Below, piece after piece: positions 52,074-64,000 of a stretch of 64,000 nucleotides of DNA. The notes below the pieces were generated by a model. That model was not told the DNA's origin, searched no databases, and was given only the letters and a program-made list of their open reading frames with translations. The stretch is taken from the NCBI GenBank assembly GCA_944470555.2, contig OX104134.1:70116678-70180677 (forward strand), in the 5' to 3' direction. This DNA comes from Heterobilharzia americana (taxonomy: Eukaryota > Platyhelminthes > Trematoda > Strigeidida > Schistosomatidae). Positions within the stretch are counted from its first letter, which is position 1. Each line of letters starts with the position of its first letter. The position numbers and the translations under genes were made by a program.

Positions 52074-53900
52074 GGCCAAACTCAGATAATACAATATCCT
52101 AGAGCATCCGCATTGAGGCAAGTTTATGGAAACTCAGGCGAAGTAATCGAACGGAAGGGGTGGAAAAGTTGAGCGGACAATCCGCACGGAATGAAAAGCA
52201 GGTAGAATGTGTAACCACGTGCAGAAAATAATGTAAACTGGTCACAGAAATATTGACAGGTGAGCAATAAATGTGACACGTTGGCTTCTCATGTGTCGTA
52301 CCTAAGTGATCACTTTGCTTCACGCCGATGACTACGGTTTTGCCGATAAATGTTATCGTCTTGAGGGTGTGAGACAGTGGTATGACGTTAAGGGGTAGGT
52401 TGAATAGGTAGGTGGGCTTCAAACTATCCCTAGTGGCATTTTATTTCCGTATAATAATATTTTGTCTGTTTTTCGTGTCTCGTATTTTCAACAACCATCG
52501 CAAACAAAACGGCTGTATACTGCTTAAGTAGACTAGCCAGCAAAGAGGTGTATGGGTTACATGTCATACGAGCGCGACAGTGACACTTGGCAACGCTGCC
52601 AGTACCCAGCGGAGAAGACTAACGGGTAACGGAAGCGCTATCTTTAAAGGAAACAGCAGTCGTGATCAGCCATGCAAGAGGCATCAAAGTGGACGAAAGA
52701 ACTCGATATATGAAAAGAAGAGACGAGTTATTATCACCAGGAGTACTTCAAACTCCCAGGATGAAAAATATCTCACTAACTATCGCGAAGTTCATCACCC
52801 TTAATCAATCTGTTCTGGCTAGACCGACCCCATGCCCATCAGACGGGTATTTATAACTTTGGCTTCTGTGGAGCATCACATACTTTTGCGCAGGGGATTC
52901 GAGGGTGTCGTTATGGGGTCCAGGCCATGCAGAAACCTCCATCATTTGAACATAATAACCAACCGCTGCCATATTTCAGCAGTCTGTTCCGTGTCGCTTT
53001 AGTCAGAAGGTGAGCCAACACAACCAATCACCTCACTCTTGCAGGTCCCCCACTCAGACAAAAGATATGGAGGTGCATCCACAGTGTTAGAGTAAGCCAT
53101 TTAATGAACGCCACCTGGAAAACTGCCGGATGAAATTACATAGAATGTGTTCAACAGCCTGCGCCTACAGAAATGCAGGCAGTCATACAGGAATGCCCGG
53201 AATCCTGTGCGACTGTTTTCGGAGGCTTTCGGAGTAGAACACAGGTTCTAGTCATGACGTATCACCCGAACATACTACTCTCAGACCCTTGTTCCATTAT
53301 TAACCCGTCCTGAGCAGTCCAAAGTACACAAGATTTTACTCAATAACTAGCCTCAATGCTGCCTTCTGTTTTTATACATCCGTTTCTTTCACGTGTTTTG
53401 TCAACCACTTTCCAAATAGCCAGCATCCTGTTAAGTCTTGTATGGTAACTGACCAAATACACTTGTCCAAAATTTTGCACATTCTTTACTCTGCTTTCTC
53501 GTAGGATAACTTTACAGATTTACATTTTGTAAAAATTCTCTCCTCATGCCTTTAAGAAATGTGATGGACACCGAGAAATTGGTAGCTTGGCAGCTAACAA
53601 GGGGCTACGTATGCGTGTGTCCTCTTTTACAGTGTTGGTAAGAACCACACCTTTATGAATGGGTATATCCAGGTAACCGATAGCGACAACTTATCCGGTC
53701 GCTTTCTGAGAGATAAGTCGCTTGAAGTCATTGAGACATCAACGTTGCATTCCCATGCATTAACTGTTTCTTGTCCTCACGGCCGTGAGACAGCTTGCTA
53801 ATTTTCGTGCACCAAGATGAGAATTCGAGAAAGATTAAACAGCACATGGTGTTGCCGCATTAATATGCGCCGTTAATTCATCTTCTGCCACTTAAATACA
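52074..53900. other. No recognised features
   Basis: Open stretches at 52099-52422 minus and 52580-52804 plus have no motif I know. No retroelement text recognised. Confidence 0.3.
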
Positions 53901-53963
53901 TGCATTTTAGTATGAAATCATGCATTTCAAACACTGACACAAGAACGTCTTACATACATTTAC

Positions 53964-54174
53964 CTGATAATGTTCAATCAACGGTCTAGTTCTCATGAAC
54001 TGAAGTGCCATTCGGCACCGATAACCACGCGTAAACCAAGGGACGTAAAGCTTAAGAAATTCTACCACGGGGGGTAACTGGCACCGATGGCGTTGGACAG
54101 CGGTATGTAATTCATCCCGATGTGTTAGCAGTAAATGAAAGGCCACTATTTCGGTCACGTAAGAATAACGAGGA
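53964..54174 (-). other. Coding-like exon candidate, unassigned
   Basis: An open stretch reading PRYSYVTEIVAFHLLLTHRD, then LPPVVEFLKLYVPWFTRGYR, ending HYQ, is bounded by a possible acceptor (tactttag) and a good donor (CAG then gtaaat). The composition is protein-like and free of retroelement motifs. I do not recognise the protein. A short intron to the next candidate (54268 onward) would be 93 nt, but the phases do not agree, so the pairing is doubtful. Confidence 0.3.
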
Positions 54175-54267
54175 CTAAAGTACACAGGAGATGTTGAATA
54201 TTAGTGGACTGAAGAAATTGTCTGGAACTGAAATAAAAGCTGGCGAAGCAAAGAAGTGAGAATTTAC

Positions 54268-54468
54268 TTCATAGCTTACTAAAATGCGTCTTGCGAAGTC
54301 CTGAACGAAGTGTAGGGTGGCCAGTGTCAATGGGTAGACTTCCCTTCCAAATAAGTGGGCTGTTGGAAGGTGTTGAGATAAATGTAGGAGAATAACTGGC
54401 AAGATTGCCTCCGTGGAAAGTTCAAAACGAGAAAATAAGTCATCTCGGTCGCACATGGCTTTTGACAC
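54268..54468 (-). other. Coding-like exon candidate, unassigned
   Basis: Reads RFELSTEAILPVILLHLSQH and continues REVYPLTLATLHFVQDFARR, with possible donors at TTA then gtaagc and GAA then gtaaat. Helical, leucine-rich. Same strand as the candidate at 53964-54174 and as coding-like stretches at 55762-55980 (AYWLPFSTRYSFLSVRLCNT). These may be exons of one unknown gene or an old repeat. Confidence 0.28.
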
Positions 54469-57140
54469 TTACCATCGTTGCTAAATTTTTCATGATGCCT
54501 CGGTAGACTATGGGTAAGCTTGCATTGATGAACTTTGAATTAAAACCAAGTCTGAATTAGGCGTATTTCTAAATGGATCGTGTAGGCCTCAAGTGCTATA
54601 GGATCGAAACCTTGAGTAGATAGAGCCTACCTCATTGGTTTAGACCTCTTCATCGAAAAGCCAACCAACTGCCGACGATGACTCACATTAGACTGGGCAC
54701 ACTGGATTTACGAAATCTTTCTTAAATAGATAGTCGTCAAACACTCAATTATATGGTAATTTATTGCTGAATCACAACTAAACCGTTTTAACAGTCAAGA
54801 CTGAGTGTACGCCGTGGGCAGTCGGTCGCAAATGTCTTGCTAGCCTATCGAAGCCAGGTGTGTACAATGGAGTCGTACATATCTTTCAATGTGAAAGGAG
54901 AGGGCCGAAGAGGGTATGTCCTAGAAGTTCGGGTTACAAGGATTTTGCTGAAGGGGACATAAAGTAGCAAACAGATAATATATCACTGTTATTGCGGAAC
55001 AAAACTGGTCATTCGGCAGTTCGGGACGCCCAACTGGTAAGATGAATCATATGAAAAAGTGAACGCATGAGAACCGCAGAAGATAAAAGAAAAAAGCATC
55101 TCACTGAACAAAAACTAACGATTGTTAATGCTGCCCTGTCTGACCATCATGAGGGTCCATCGAGCGTGCCCCCCGTAGTAAGTGTACCATGATGATTCGA
55201 GGCGACGGTGTCCTAGCTTATCTTTCAAAGCTACGGGGATACAATAAAACCAGCGGTGTTCCCTAATGAAGAAAATGTCTATACTTGCTGCTAAGACAAT
55301 TGATGAATGTGAAATATACTCCAAACAGACTCATTATTTTCCGTTGAGGCAGCCCTAACTGACGGTGGGAGTATTGTTATCTGAGTGTTGGAGTTCAAGT
55401 CTATGCTTAGAAAGCAACACAGCATCACCAAGGTGCAAACTAGTGTTTGAGTGGGAGTTATCAGGATAGAGAATCCCAAATCTGTCAGAGTGAAGTGGAA
55501 ACTGCCAGATGTCGCTTGAAATAAACGCACTGGTCTAACTGTCCCAGATTTCATCAGAACCACCAAACACTACAGCTACATATAGGATGCCAGGAAACAT
55601 GAGGGGCTCGTTGCACTGTATTGCGTCTAAGACGTTTAAACAAAAGAAGAGAAGTGATGGCTATAGTGTGGTATCCCGCATCATATTACTCGAAGAGGGT
55701 TTCTCCGAAGAATGAGTGCAAAGTGATTTTGTTGCTTAAGTTCTCTCCTTTGGAAATGCATTTATCCATGATAACCTATAGTCTCGGAATCTAAGCGAGG
55801 TACTTCATCGACTGTTTTGTTCAGGTCAGAAAGCCGAAGAACTCTGAAAACACCTTCATTAATTCTGCTAGTAACTTTTTCAAGATATGCCAGCGGGCAA
55901 GTATTGCATAAACGAACACTTAAGAAAGAATAACGTGTTGAGAAAGGCAACCAGTAGGCGACCGCACTTAACTCCACTGTATACGACCACATGCATAATA
56001 CCAGGGACTACAAATGTAATATCTGTAGGGCAGCACTTTTAGATATTAGATATTTCGTCAGATTACAGTGTGGGAAGATATTCACGAAAACGTCCTACGT
56101 TCAAAGTAACGTCCCTAAGAAAGGGATATGGGGAGGAGTCTCACAGTAACTAGCGTATGCCTGCACCATGCCCTTACGAAGAACAGAAGAGATCACACTG
56201 CGTCCAGGCACTGAAGGTGTTATTCAGTGAAGTTTGTGCCAGCAATCCTACCCTGCCTAAAAAACAATCCTTTTGTGATAATCCAGTAGAATGTGTATAT
56301 GAATATCACATACATCCTCTTCACGTGTCAAAAAATGTGCCAATTATTTCTTAGCAGATCACAGGCCCAACGTGGGTCATCAATAAAGTTTTTGCTGCCA
56401 CTGATTTTACTATTGCGAGTTAGTGTAGATTATTTTGTGTAGGATGTCAGAATCCTTACCGCGGACTTCAGTGCTGCTTTCTTATGTCTTGCGGTTGCTT
56501 TCTTTCTATGATTTTCAGTACCTTATCCGACTTTAAGTCTTCGCAGGCAGATTTCAGTGAGAAAGGATGTGGAAAGTATTTGGGTCTTTGGGAATTTACA
56601 AGATGTTTTCGCACGCAGCATCATATATTTTCTGGAATAAAGTCCACCTTCGGATCTCCATTAACTACGAATACAACGAGGACAACTTATCATGAGTTAA
56701 ACTGGTAATACCAGAACCCAATCCAAACGGGTGAAGATGAATTGTATTCCATCATATTAAGTGCTTTCGCAACTTCCAGTTAAGGTCGTGATTTTTGAGA
56801 AGCGATAGACTCTTTGAAGTCCCAGCAACAAACAGACCACTTATAACTGGCACACTGTGGTGCACACTTTTGTTCATTTCTTCACCCCTGCATTATTTCT
56901 GATCACACCCATACCCAACGGTTGCATTAAAGGTCCTGCGACTGCTTTGAGTGACTCGATGCCCCCAGACAACTTCTGCCGACTGATATGGTACTTCAAA
57001 ACAGTGACGTGTGATCAACAAGGAATTCTTTATTCTCACCATCGTATTTCAAGCAGGCAACCACCTTTTGTCCAACTTAATGCTTTAGTACATTAAAACA
57101 CCGCAATATTCTCCCCTGTAACCCACTCCCACCAAACCTG
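54469..57140. other. Mostly unrecognised sequence
   Basis: Contains coding-like minus-strand open stretches at 55291-55566 and 55762-55992 without known motifs. Nothing recognised on the plus strand. Confidence 0.3.
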
Positions 57141-57149
57141 ACTTACCCT

Positions 57150-59460
57150 TCCGGCTCAAACACTAGCGCAGATCCTGCCGCTGATGTCAACACCGATTCC
57201 TCAGCTGCTGAAGGCAAAAACAGTCGGCTAAAACGTGCAACAACAGCTGCCGAAATGATGATCTACAATGATCAGACGTGGCGGACCCTAAAATTTGCAC
57301 TTCTTTTTCTACCTTACGAGCTTCACCTGCCAGACTCTTAACTCCAAGCATTGATTATAGCCTTCCAAAGTTGTCAAATTGGAGCTTTTCTGGATAGCTT
57401 ACCTTTCACATCTCTCGACGAAACTTACCCTCTTTTTGTTTCTCCGTTGGCAATGCGCCATTGCTATTCGACAGCAGGCAAATTGTGTCATATCGTCAAC
57501 CAGTCTAAGAAATAGCGAAATTCTGAAAGGTAGCTCGACCGCTTCCAGCGCTTTTCTCATAAATGCTAGCTCTAAAGTAAACAAATTATCCTTCGCAAAA
57601 TCTCTTCTTTGAAACGCCGGCCCTCTCTGTTGCTAGTTGCCGAGACTTGGTGAACATCAGATATGAATGGAAACCTCTACTATGAATAGTATTTTCTCTT
57701 TGGTAACAGCGAATCCACCGACTGCAGTGGCGGATGTGTTATCCATTTCAGACCAAACTTCAAGACTGCATATTACGAGAACTGAAGTCTTGGTATAAAT
57801 GATACTGTCTGGATGTCTTAAAACCTCTCCCGCCAAAACTCTGCCCTGTTGGAGGTCCATCCATCACCGACCAAACTAAGACGATGGCCACCTTGGCGAA
57901 AATCAGTCGTATTTCGCTGACGGCCAAGTCGAATTTCAACCAAAAGATTATTGGAGGTGACCTTAACTTTCCTGAAATCAGTTGGGGCCTATTGGCGCTT
58001 TACTTCACCACAGCGATTCTCACGTGCAACTGAATCTTACTTCTGAACAAAGTTAAGACCGAGTTACCCTATGTTTCCTATTTACCAAGAACACACCACC
58101 CATCTTAACATACATCAGCCATTTATTCACATGAGGTGACTGTGATGTACATATATTTGTATATTCAATGCAAAATCACACTGCTTTTTAACTATTTCAG
58201 TTGCACCGGTATGTGCTTCCAGAGGGCTAGGCGGGATGAATCAACCCACATGCTAAGTTGTCAATACTAGGACTTATTCTTTTCATGCACAGACCTGAAC
58301 ACTACTCTCAAACAACTTTACGGAATTCAGGAATAACCTATTGTTGTTATTAGATCTTCCTCTTTTTGTACTCAGCCGGTCCTGAAATCCACAAGAAAAC
58401 CTGATTGTGACACAAACGGCTCTGGGTCGAACAATATCAGATCAAAGTTACGGGAACTTCAGATTCCCAGCACCACAACGTGGTTGTCTCCTGCAAACTA
58501 AATATATCTTTCATTTTGTGAGATGAAAGTTTCATCACTGATCCCACTGAAGTCTGAAACCCTTCAAGTTTGTGGTCCGCGAGTTCGCGTATGCGACGGT
58601 GATGAGTCCCCACCCCGATTCCGTCATCAAGCACCTATCTCCGTGACCCCTCCCTCGCCGGAGAATATCACTCAGGCCTTAGTCTGGCCAGAGTTCAAAC
58701 AGCTCTTAACCCAAATTGACGCATTTCACCCTCTTAAAATACGGTATTAAAGATACCCGACCCCTTCTCCTTGCAGTTTTCTCCTTACCTTTGTCGCGGA
58801 ACCAATTAAAAACGCTGTGTCTCAATTTTTCCTCCAAGAGGAACTCGAAAATACTTCACAGCGTCGTCTCATAGGGTTACTTCTCTTTACAATGTGTATT
58901 TCAGGACTTTTTGACCGTATTCAGCAGTAGGAAGATGTTTACATGACTTCGTTAGCAGTATAATTCGGTCTCGAAGAGGTTTCTGAGCCACAAGATGCTC
59001 GGATCCGAATATGCTACTAAAATGTTTAGAGTCTGTTCCCAGAGACCGCTAACAAATAGTTCAGAATAACATTCACGATTTGCAGCCGCTCCAAATCACC
59101 AGTGTAATTGCACACGGCACTGTACTCGGACCGTCGTTATTTCTTCTATACTTCGATGACCTACGACTTTATGTTAATTGATAGGCTTTTAATACTTGTT
59201 GATGACATTAAAATGCCTCAAGCCTCATCTGGCTGCAACCTAATAGTGCTGTGGACAAAGTCTAGCGGGACACTAATAGACTTGAGCACCGGTTTCTAAA
59301 ATGGGGAACGCAGTTTAACTCTGACAAGTTTGGGATGCTGTGCTCTAAGCAAATCCTATCTCGAGTTTTGGCCACCTTGTGTGGTAGACCCAACTAATGG
59401 GGATGTAATATTGAAACACACCACGTTTCAGCCCTACTGAGTTCGTCGACCTGCAGATTT
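57150..59460 (+). mobile_element. CR1-like non-LTR retrotransposon, decayed endonuclease and RT
   Basis: Broken frames give endonuclease text (SGGCVIHFRPNFKTAYYEN near 57740; VTLTFLKSVGAYW near 57960, from the GGDFNFPEI.W motif) and RT text (YTALYSDRRYFFYTSMTYD near 59115; DDIKMPQASSGCNL near 59200, from ADDIK). Many stops. Same family type as 60240-61980. Confidence 0.6.
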
Positions 59461-59825
59461 CCATGACCCGAAGACCGCGTGCTTTCGTTTTTTGCCATTT
59501 TGGACTCAGGAAGCTGGAGTTACATCGTATGGATCAGGAATTCGTCCACTGTCTGAGTTTTGCCCAACACTATTGGCAGTATTTCACAAGTGGACAAGAG
59601 TGGGCTGGGTGGAGAACGACCCAGGTTTACTCAGGGGGGCATGGTAGCAATATTTCTGGAACAGAATGAAGTCACTTTGACAAACAAGCGCATCCGTATG
59701 TTACATCCAAATGGTACAAAGTATGAATTTGCGCTTATAGTTTCAACTGAATGGAACAAACCCTAGATAGATACAAGAGTACGTGTGGAATCATATTTCA
59801 AATATTATTTTTATTATTATTATTA

Positions 59826-60082
59826 TTAGTCCCATGGGTTCCTAGTGGAACATAAGGCTTCAGTAGCACGTCTCCATTTCATCCTGTTCTCTGAGATCTT
59901 TTGAACCTGGTCCCACGACAGCCTAGAAGCTCTCGTTTCCTGCTCGCACGACCTCCTCCATGTCACCCTCGGACGTCCAACTCGTCGCTTCCCATGGGGA
60001 TTCCACTCGAGGGCCTGACGCGTGATGTCCTCCGTCGGCCTTCTCAGTGCATGGCCAATCCATCTCCACTTCCTCCTGCATA
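59826..60082 (-). mobile_element. RTE-like retrotransposon 3' end with (TAA)n tail
   Basis: About 85 codons open: RKWRWIGHALRRPTEDITRQ, then GRPRVTWRRSCEQETRASRL, KWRRATEALCSTRNPWD and a stop. This is the conserved C-terminus of RTE-type elements, followed by a (TAA)n run (59809-59829), the usual 3' tail. 5' truncated. Undamaged within its length, so probably younger than its neighbours. Confidence 0.75.
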
Positions 60083-60239
60083 TTTGCTGCGTGATAGGTT
60101 CTTGGTTGGATATTTCAAATATGTGTAGAGTAAATAAAATTCGCTGAAAGGGTGAATTTTGAATTAACGGGGGGGGGTTCGAAAGGCATCCTGAATAGTG
60201 TTATTGAGTGGGTGGTCTAGCGCGTTAAAATGAAGACAC

Positions 60240-61980
60240 TCTTTAAGGAAAGGTGAAGCGTGGTAATAAGATAGAAAATGACTGCTTGATTGAGGACCAT
60301 GGGGAAAAAGCAGAAGCCATTGCTGGATATTTTTCTGAGGCCTTCACACAGGAATCCTCTGTCGGCACTTATCCGACAGTAGATGCATTGGTACCCAACA
60401 GACTAAACTCTGTGAATGTCGATCGCAAAGATACATTCGCATATAAGGTACTCTTGATGTGGAAAAATCAACAGGGCCGGATGAGCTGCTCCCAAGGCTG
60501 CTCAGAGAGCTTGCACTCTACGTAGCCTGCCGTTGGCTACTGCATCCAGACAGTCTCTCAATGAAGACTGGAACGATGCCATAATGACACCTATCCACAA
60601 GGCAGGTTCTAGGCAGCTTCCATTAAATTTCAGCCCGATAAGTCTGGCTAGCACTGTGGCGAAAATCCTAGGAAGAGTGATCAAGAAAACCATCATAGTC
60701 CACCTAGAGTGCAACACTATTGTCTCGTTCACAGCACGGTTGTCGTAGAAATTTCTCCTGTTTGACGAGCCTTCTTACAGCTAGAGAAAGTTGGGTTAAG
60801 TCTAAAGATGATAGGATACTTGTTGATGTCATTTTCATTGACTTTAGTAAGGCGTTCGACAAAGTACCTCATTCCAGGTTGCCCAGAAAACTGGGAAGTT
60901 TTGGAATCACTAGCAGTCTACTCGCATGAATAAAAGACTTTCTTGTTGGTATAGGGCAAAGAGTTAGGATCAACTGTCAACTGTCCACTTGGAAGTCAGT
61001 AGAGAGTGGAGTGCCGCAAGGCACAGTCCTGGGCCCCCTACTGTTTCTCCTATAAGTAAATGAGCTGGCAAATATCACGAAATCCCCTATGGTTCCCTAC
61101 GCTGATGATGTAAAATCTGGTGAGAAATTAGGAACGATGAGGATATGCGTGCGCTCCAGGCAGTCCTGAATAGCTTGTTTACCTGGTCAGATAAGTGGTT
61201 GATGCCTATCAATACATGTAAATACGTGAGCATGCACTTGGGTCACACACGCAGCAACACCTGCGATATTGATGGGACTCATTTACCGTCAGTACTGACC
61301 GAAAATGGCCTAAGAGTCACGGTTAGTTATGACTTTAAAGCCACGGGTCACTGTCGATTGGTAGCAGCTCGGAGTTTTAAGACTGTGGACATTACGCAGA
61401 ACGTTTACGAAAATAAGTGGTTACATGTACCCCACCTCATGCACACCCTTAGTTAGGTCTAAGTTAGGAAACTGTACACAGGCGGCTAATTCTTATCTGA
61501 AAGGTAACGCAGACCTTCTAGAAAGAGTTCGCAGGGCAGCCACTTGTATGATCACTGCGATGGCCGACCTCACCTATGAAGATCGACTTAAGGAGCTGAA
61601 CCTCTTCACTTTGTCGTAACGCAGACAGAGGAGATATCTAATTGTGCTATTCAGGATTATAAGAAATGACTTCGGACCTGATCTATCTTCTCTTTTTCTT
61701 CCCACTAGGTCGGAACACCTCAGAGGACATAGTAGGAAACTAAAAAGGAAAGAAAGAACATAGTCTCCTCAGGGTGCTGGTTCTCGCATAGAGTAATTAA
61801 CGCCTGGAACCGACTCCCAGAAGAAGTTGTGTCCGCATTATCAATGGGCTTGTTCAGAAGAGGATTAGACAAGCACAGAAATCTGCTGGAAAAAGATCAA
61901 TATAGGCTCCCAGCCTCCTATCCTCAAACAACAAATCGTAATCTAAATCTGAGCAACAAATACCACGGAGGAGGATAGAG
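60240..61980 (+). mobile_element. CR1-like non-LTR retrotransposon, RT to 3' end
   Basis: Order as in CR1/SR1-type elements: ISLASTVAKILGRVIKKTII (60640-60699), DVIFIDFSKAFDKVPHSRLP (60819-60878), ESGVPQGTVLGPLLFLL (61000-61050), VPYADDV (61091-61111), then a C-terminal tail ending QYRLPASYPQTTNRNLNLSN at 61900-61960. The catalytic YADD is intact, but frameshifts between blocks and several stops make it non-functional as read. Confidence 0.75.
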
Positions 61981-61986
61981 ACTGCT

Positions 61987-64000
61987 TAATCTACGAGAGA
62001 TTATGTCTGCCGGAGCAAAAGACCCACGCTTAGCGGTGCGGTAACAGTGTGACGACATTCACAGTTTATTGAGTACACAATCACTGGTAAGCATAGTGTC
62101 ATAATGCAGGATGGCGGTTTCGTGAAGTGCGCTTTGAAATCATTATAGAAACAAATGAACTGGAGATATTCCCCGGGGTAGGTGGGGTCTCCGCACCTGT
62201 TGATAGAATATATGAGGAAGAGAAGACGTGCGTGAAAAGTTTTAGTGTTTACTGCCAAACAGATCAAAATGAAGGAGAAAGGTAAAAGAATAGCTTTAAC
62301 TGAAACCACGGAGGCATCTTTGTTGGCAGAAAAGACAAGAGAAGCAGAGAGGGAGGCTCGGGGAAAACTGGTGATGATGACTGAGTTAAAATTGACAACT
62401 ACCAAGGTCAGTGAAGTCAAGTTGGGAGTTGTTACCCGGAGGTAGTTTAAAATAATTTTGCGTGTTACGGTACATCCATGTTAATGGAAGGACATAACCG
62501 AGGTCCCTCACGATATCAGATGCACGACGTTTAACCACGGGGCTTCCTGGTTCGTCGGGACTGGCAAAGAACCTGAATATCTTTTTCAGACGGTTAGAGG
62601 GCAATTGTTTTTCGCAACTTGCGAAATATGTTGATAAAACCTTGAACATTAGGCTTTCACTCACAATGTATCTTTTGAGGATGTTAAATCCTCAAAAATG
62701 AGGATCTTATGCAGAAATTTCACTACATAGGAGTGGACTCCTGGAAAAGAACCCCCGGTTTCACCCTCGATGGTCGTTTGGTTCCTCGAAAAACGAATAG
62801 CGGCGAGAACGATAAGGGTTGTTTGTTCAGTCAAAGTATGTAGGACAAATTGCGACTTATATACACTTGTTGAGGACCCTCGAAGGTTCTAAACTTTACC
62901 AAAGCGTCCTTTGACCAATGTTAGTTTCACAAGTGTGATTGTGTGGTTTGTTGAGGCGTGACGTGGTTGGCTACAAAGGCTTTTCTACCTTTTTGAAGAA
63001 ACTAAAAGGTATTTTTGACCCCATGAAAGTGGAGAAATGACCAGAGTTCTATTAGATGTAGCTTACATCCCGTGGCTCTAGAAAAAACAAATCCGTCGGG
63101 CAGGGGCGACCTTGTTGACAGTGAAGTTAGTGTCCACTCTGGTGAATCATAGGTGGGATACTTTTGAAATAGGTTTGGTGATCGGCTAGGACGTTCCATC
63201 AATAAGTAGTGGTTCCGTCATATTGCAAAAGTTGTCAGGTGCAAACCCCTTACATCCAGTGAAAGTGGATCGAATGAGGATGAGAAAGAATTAAAGCGGA
63301 TGTAGGGATGAAATACGGACAAGAGTGGCACATGAATATGAAGATAAAAAGTTCGTGAGGAACATTTCGGAAGAATGAAGAATGCCCTTCAGTCTAGTCC
63401 CATGCACAGGCACAGGCACACGCACAAAAGGCACATATCAGTGGACTGTTTCATTTCATTTGTCACAACCATATTCAGACTATGTGATGGAAGTCATAAT
63501 AACGAATTCATAAAATTTTTAGAAAATTCCTGCCACTTCGTTCACTTCTATTTCGCACGCTTGTTGTTTGAATATGAGTGCTACCGTGTTGGTATAACGA
63601 CCAAATTAAAATTTAGCAGATATTCCGTCGATCACACACTTTAAATGTATAATCATAGAGGTGACTGAGGCGAGTGTCAGATACATTATCCCGTACAATT
63701 TAGTCACACAGACCAATATTCCACACTATCGTATAAGGCTGTACTTAGATACCAACACCTAGGTAGGTAAAAGAGTGGTGTAAACAAACTAAGCTAGCCC
63801 AATTACACTGATAAGGAAAAAGACGGTACGATAGACCACAACACAAAAGCAATTGTAACAGACTGAAAGGCAAAGCATCGCATAAAAACAGCCTAAAAGC
63901 TTGAGAAAGAGATGGCAGGTATGGTGGTGGGGACTGCCCTCATCTGAGGTCTTTAGACCTACGGTGGCAGAAAATGGGTCTTCGAGAATGACGCCAAATA
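61987..64000. other. Unrecognised right end of window
   Basis: One coding-like minus-strand stretch (62386-62664) reads RLKKIFRFFASPDEPGSPVV, then KRRASDIVRDLGYVLPLTW, with a possible donor after GACCTTG. I do not know the family. The rest has no supported feature. Confidence 0.3.

Noticed and set aside
51632..52121. Open frames of 124-156 codons
   Set aside because: They run through the 350-base N gap.
53964..54468. Two exons joined by a 93-nt intron
   Set aside because: The donor after GAA leaves phase 0, while the downstream open frame needs one leftover base. Joining in phase 0 meets a stop. Kept only as separate candidates.
1..64000. CRISPR arrays, bacterial operons, ribosome-binding sites, rRNA
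   Set aside because: None seen. Spliced gene structure and retroelements mark this as eukaryotic nuclear DNA.

Overview
The window reads as nuclear DNA of a blood fluke (Schistosoma or a close schistosomatid relative). The reasons are the dense, decayed retroelements of schistosome type, short interspersed elements that carry a hammerhead-ribozyme tail as in the schistosome Sm-alpha family, long AT microsatellites, and a spliced gene with two tiny 5' introns (35 and 40 nt) followed by introns of several kb, which is the known schistosome intron pattern. The genus is inferred; I cannot name the species.

Only one host gene can be reconstructed with confidence. It lies on the minus strand, runs from 35909 down to 9118, and has seven coding exons that join in frame to about 601 codons. 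It encodes a membrane-anchored RING-IBR-RING (RNF144-type) E3 ubiquitin ligase. Its introns hold most of the left half of the window.

Layout. 1-1440: minus-strand RTE-like endonuclease remnant. 1669-5849 and 9904-14076: two nearly identical 4.2 kb arms of a large inverted repeat. The right arm makes up almost all of intron 6 of the ligase gene, and the terminal coding exon (9118-9567) sits in the spacer between the arms. The arms and spacer carry SINE copies with hammerhead motifs. 14.4-26.3 kb (intron 5): nested non-LTR fragments on both strands plus a Penelope-like GIY-YIG fragment. 26.3-35.9 kb: the ligase's RBR exons, with more repeats in introns 4 and 1. 36-43.5 kb: decayed CR1-like fragments and a diverged tandem pair. 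43542-50385: a complete BEL/Pao LTR retrotransposon on the minus strand, with one open 1760-codon gag-pol frame and LTRs that differ at one base by my reading, so it is a very young insertion. 51724-52073: a 350-base assembly gap. 52-57 kb: no recognised gene, but some coding-like minus-strand stretches. 57.1-62 kb: two CR1-like elements on the plus strand and an RTE 3' end with a (TAA)n tail on the minus strand. 62-64 kb: nothing recognised apart from one coding-like minus-strand stretch.

The most unusual observations are the inverted repeat that brackets the last exon of the ligase, a hammerhead ribozyme with an intact core near the centre of that palindrome, and the young autonomous-looking BEL/Pao element.
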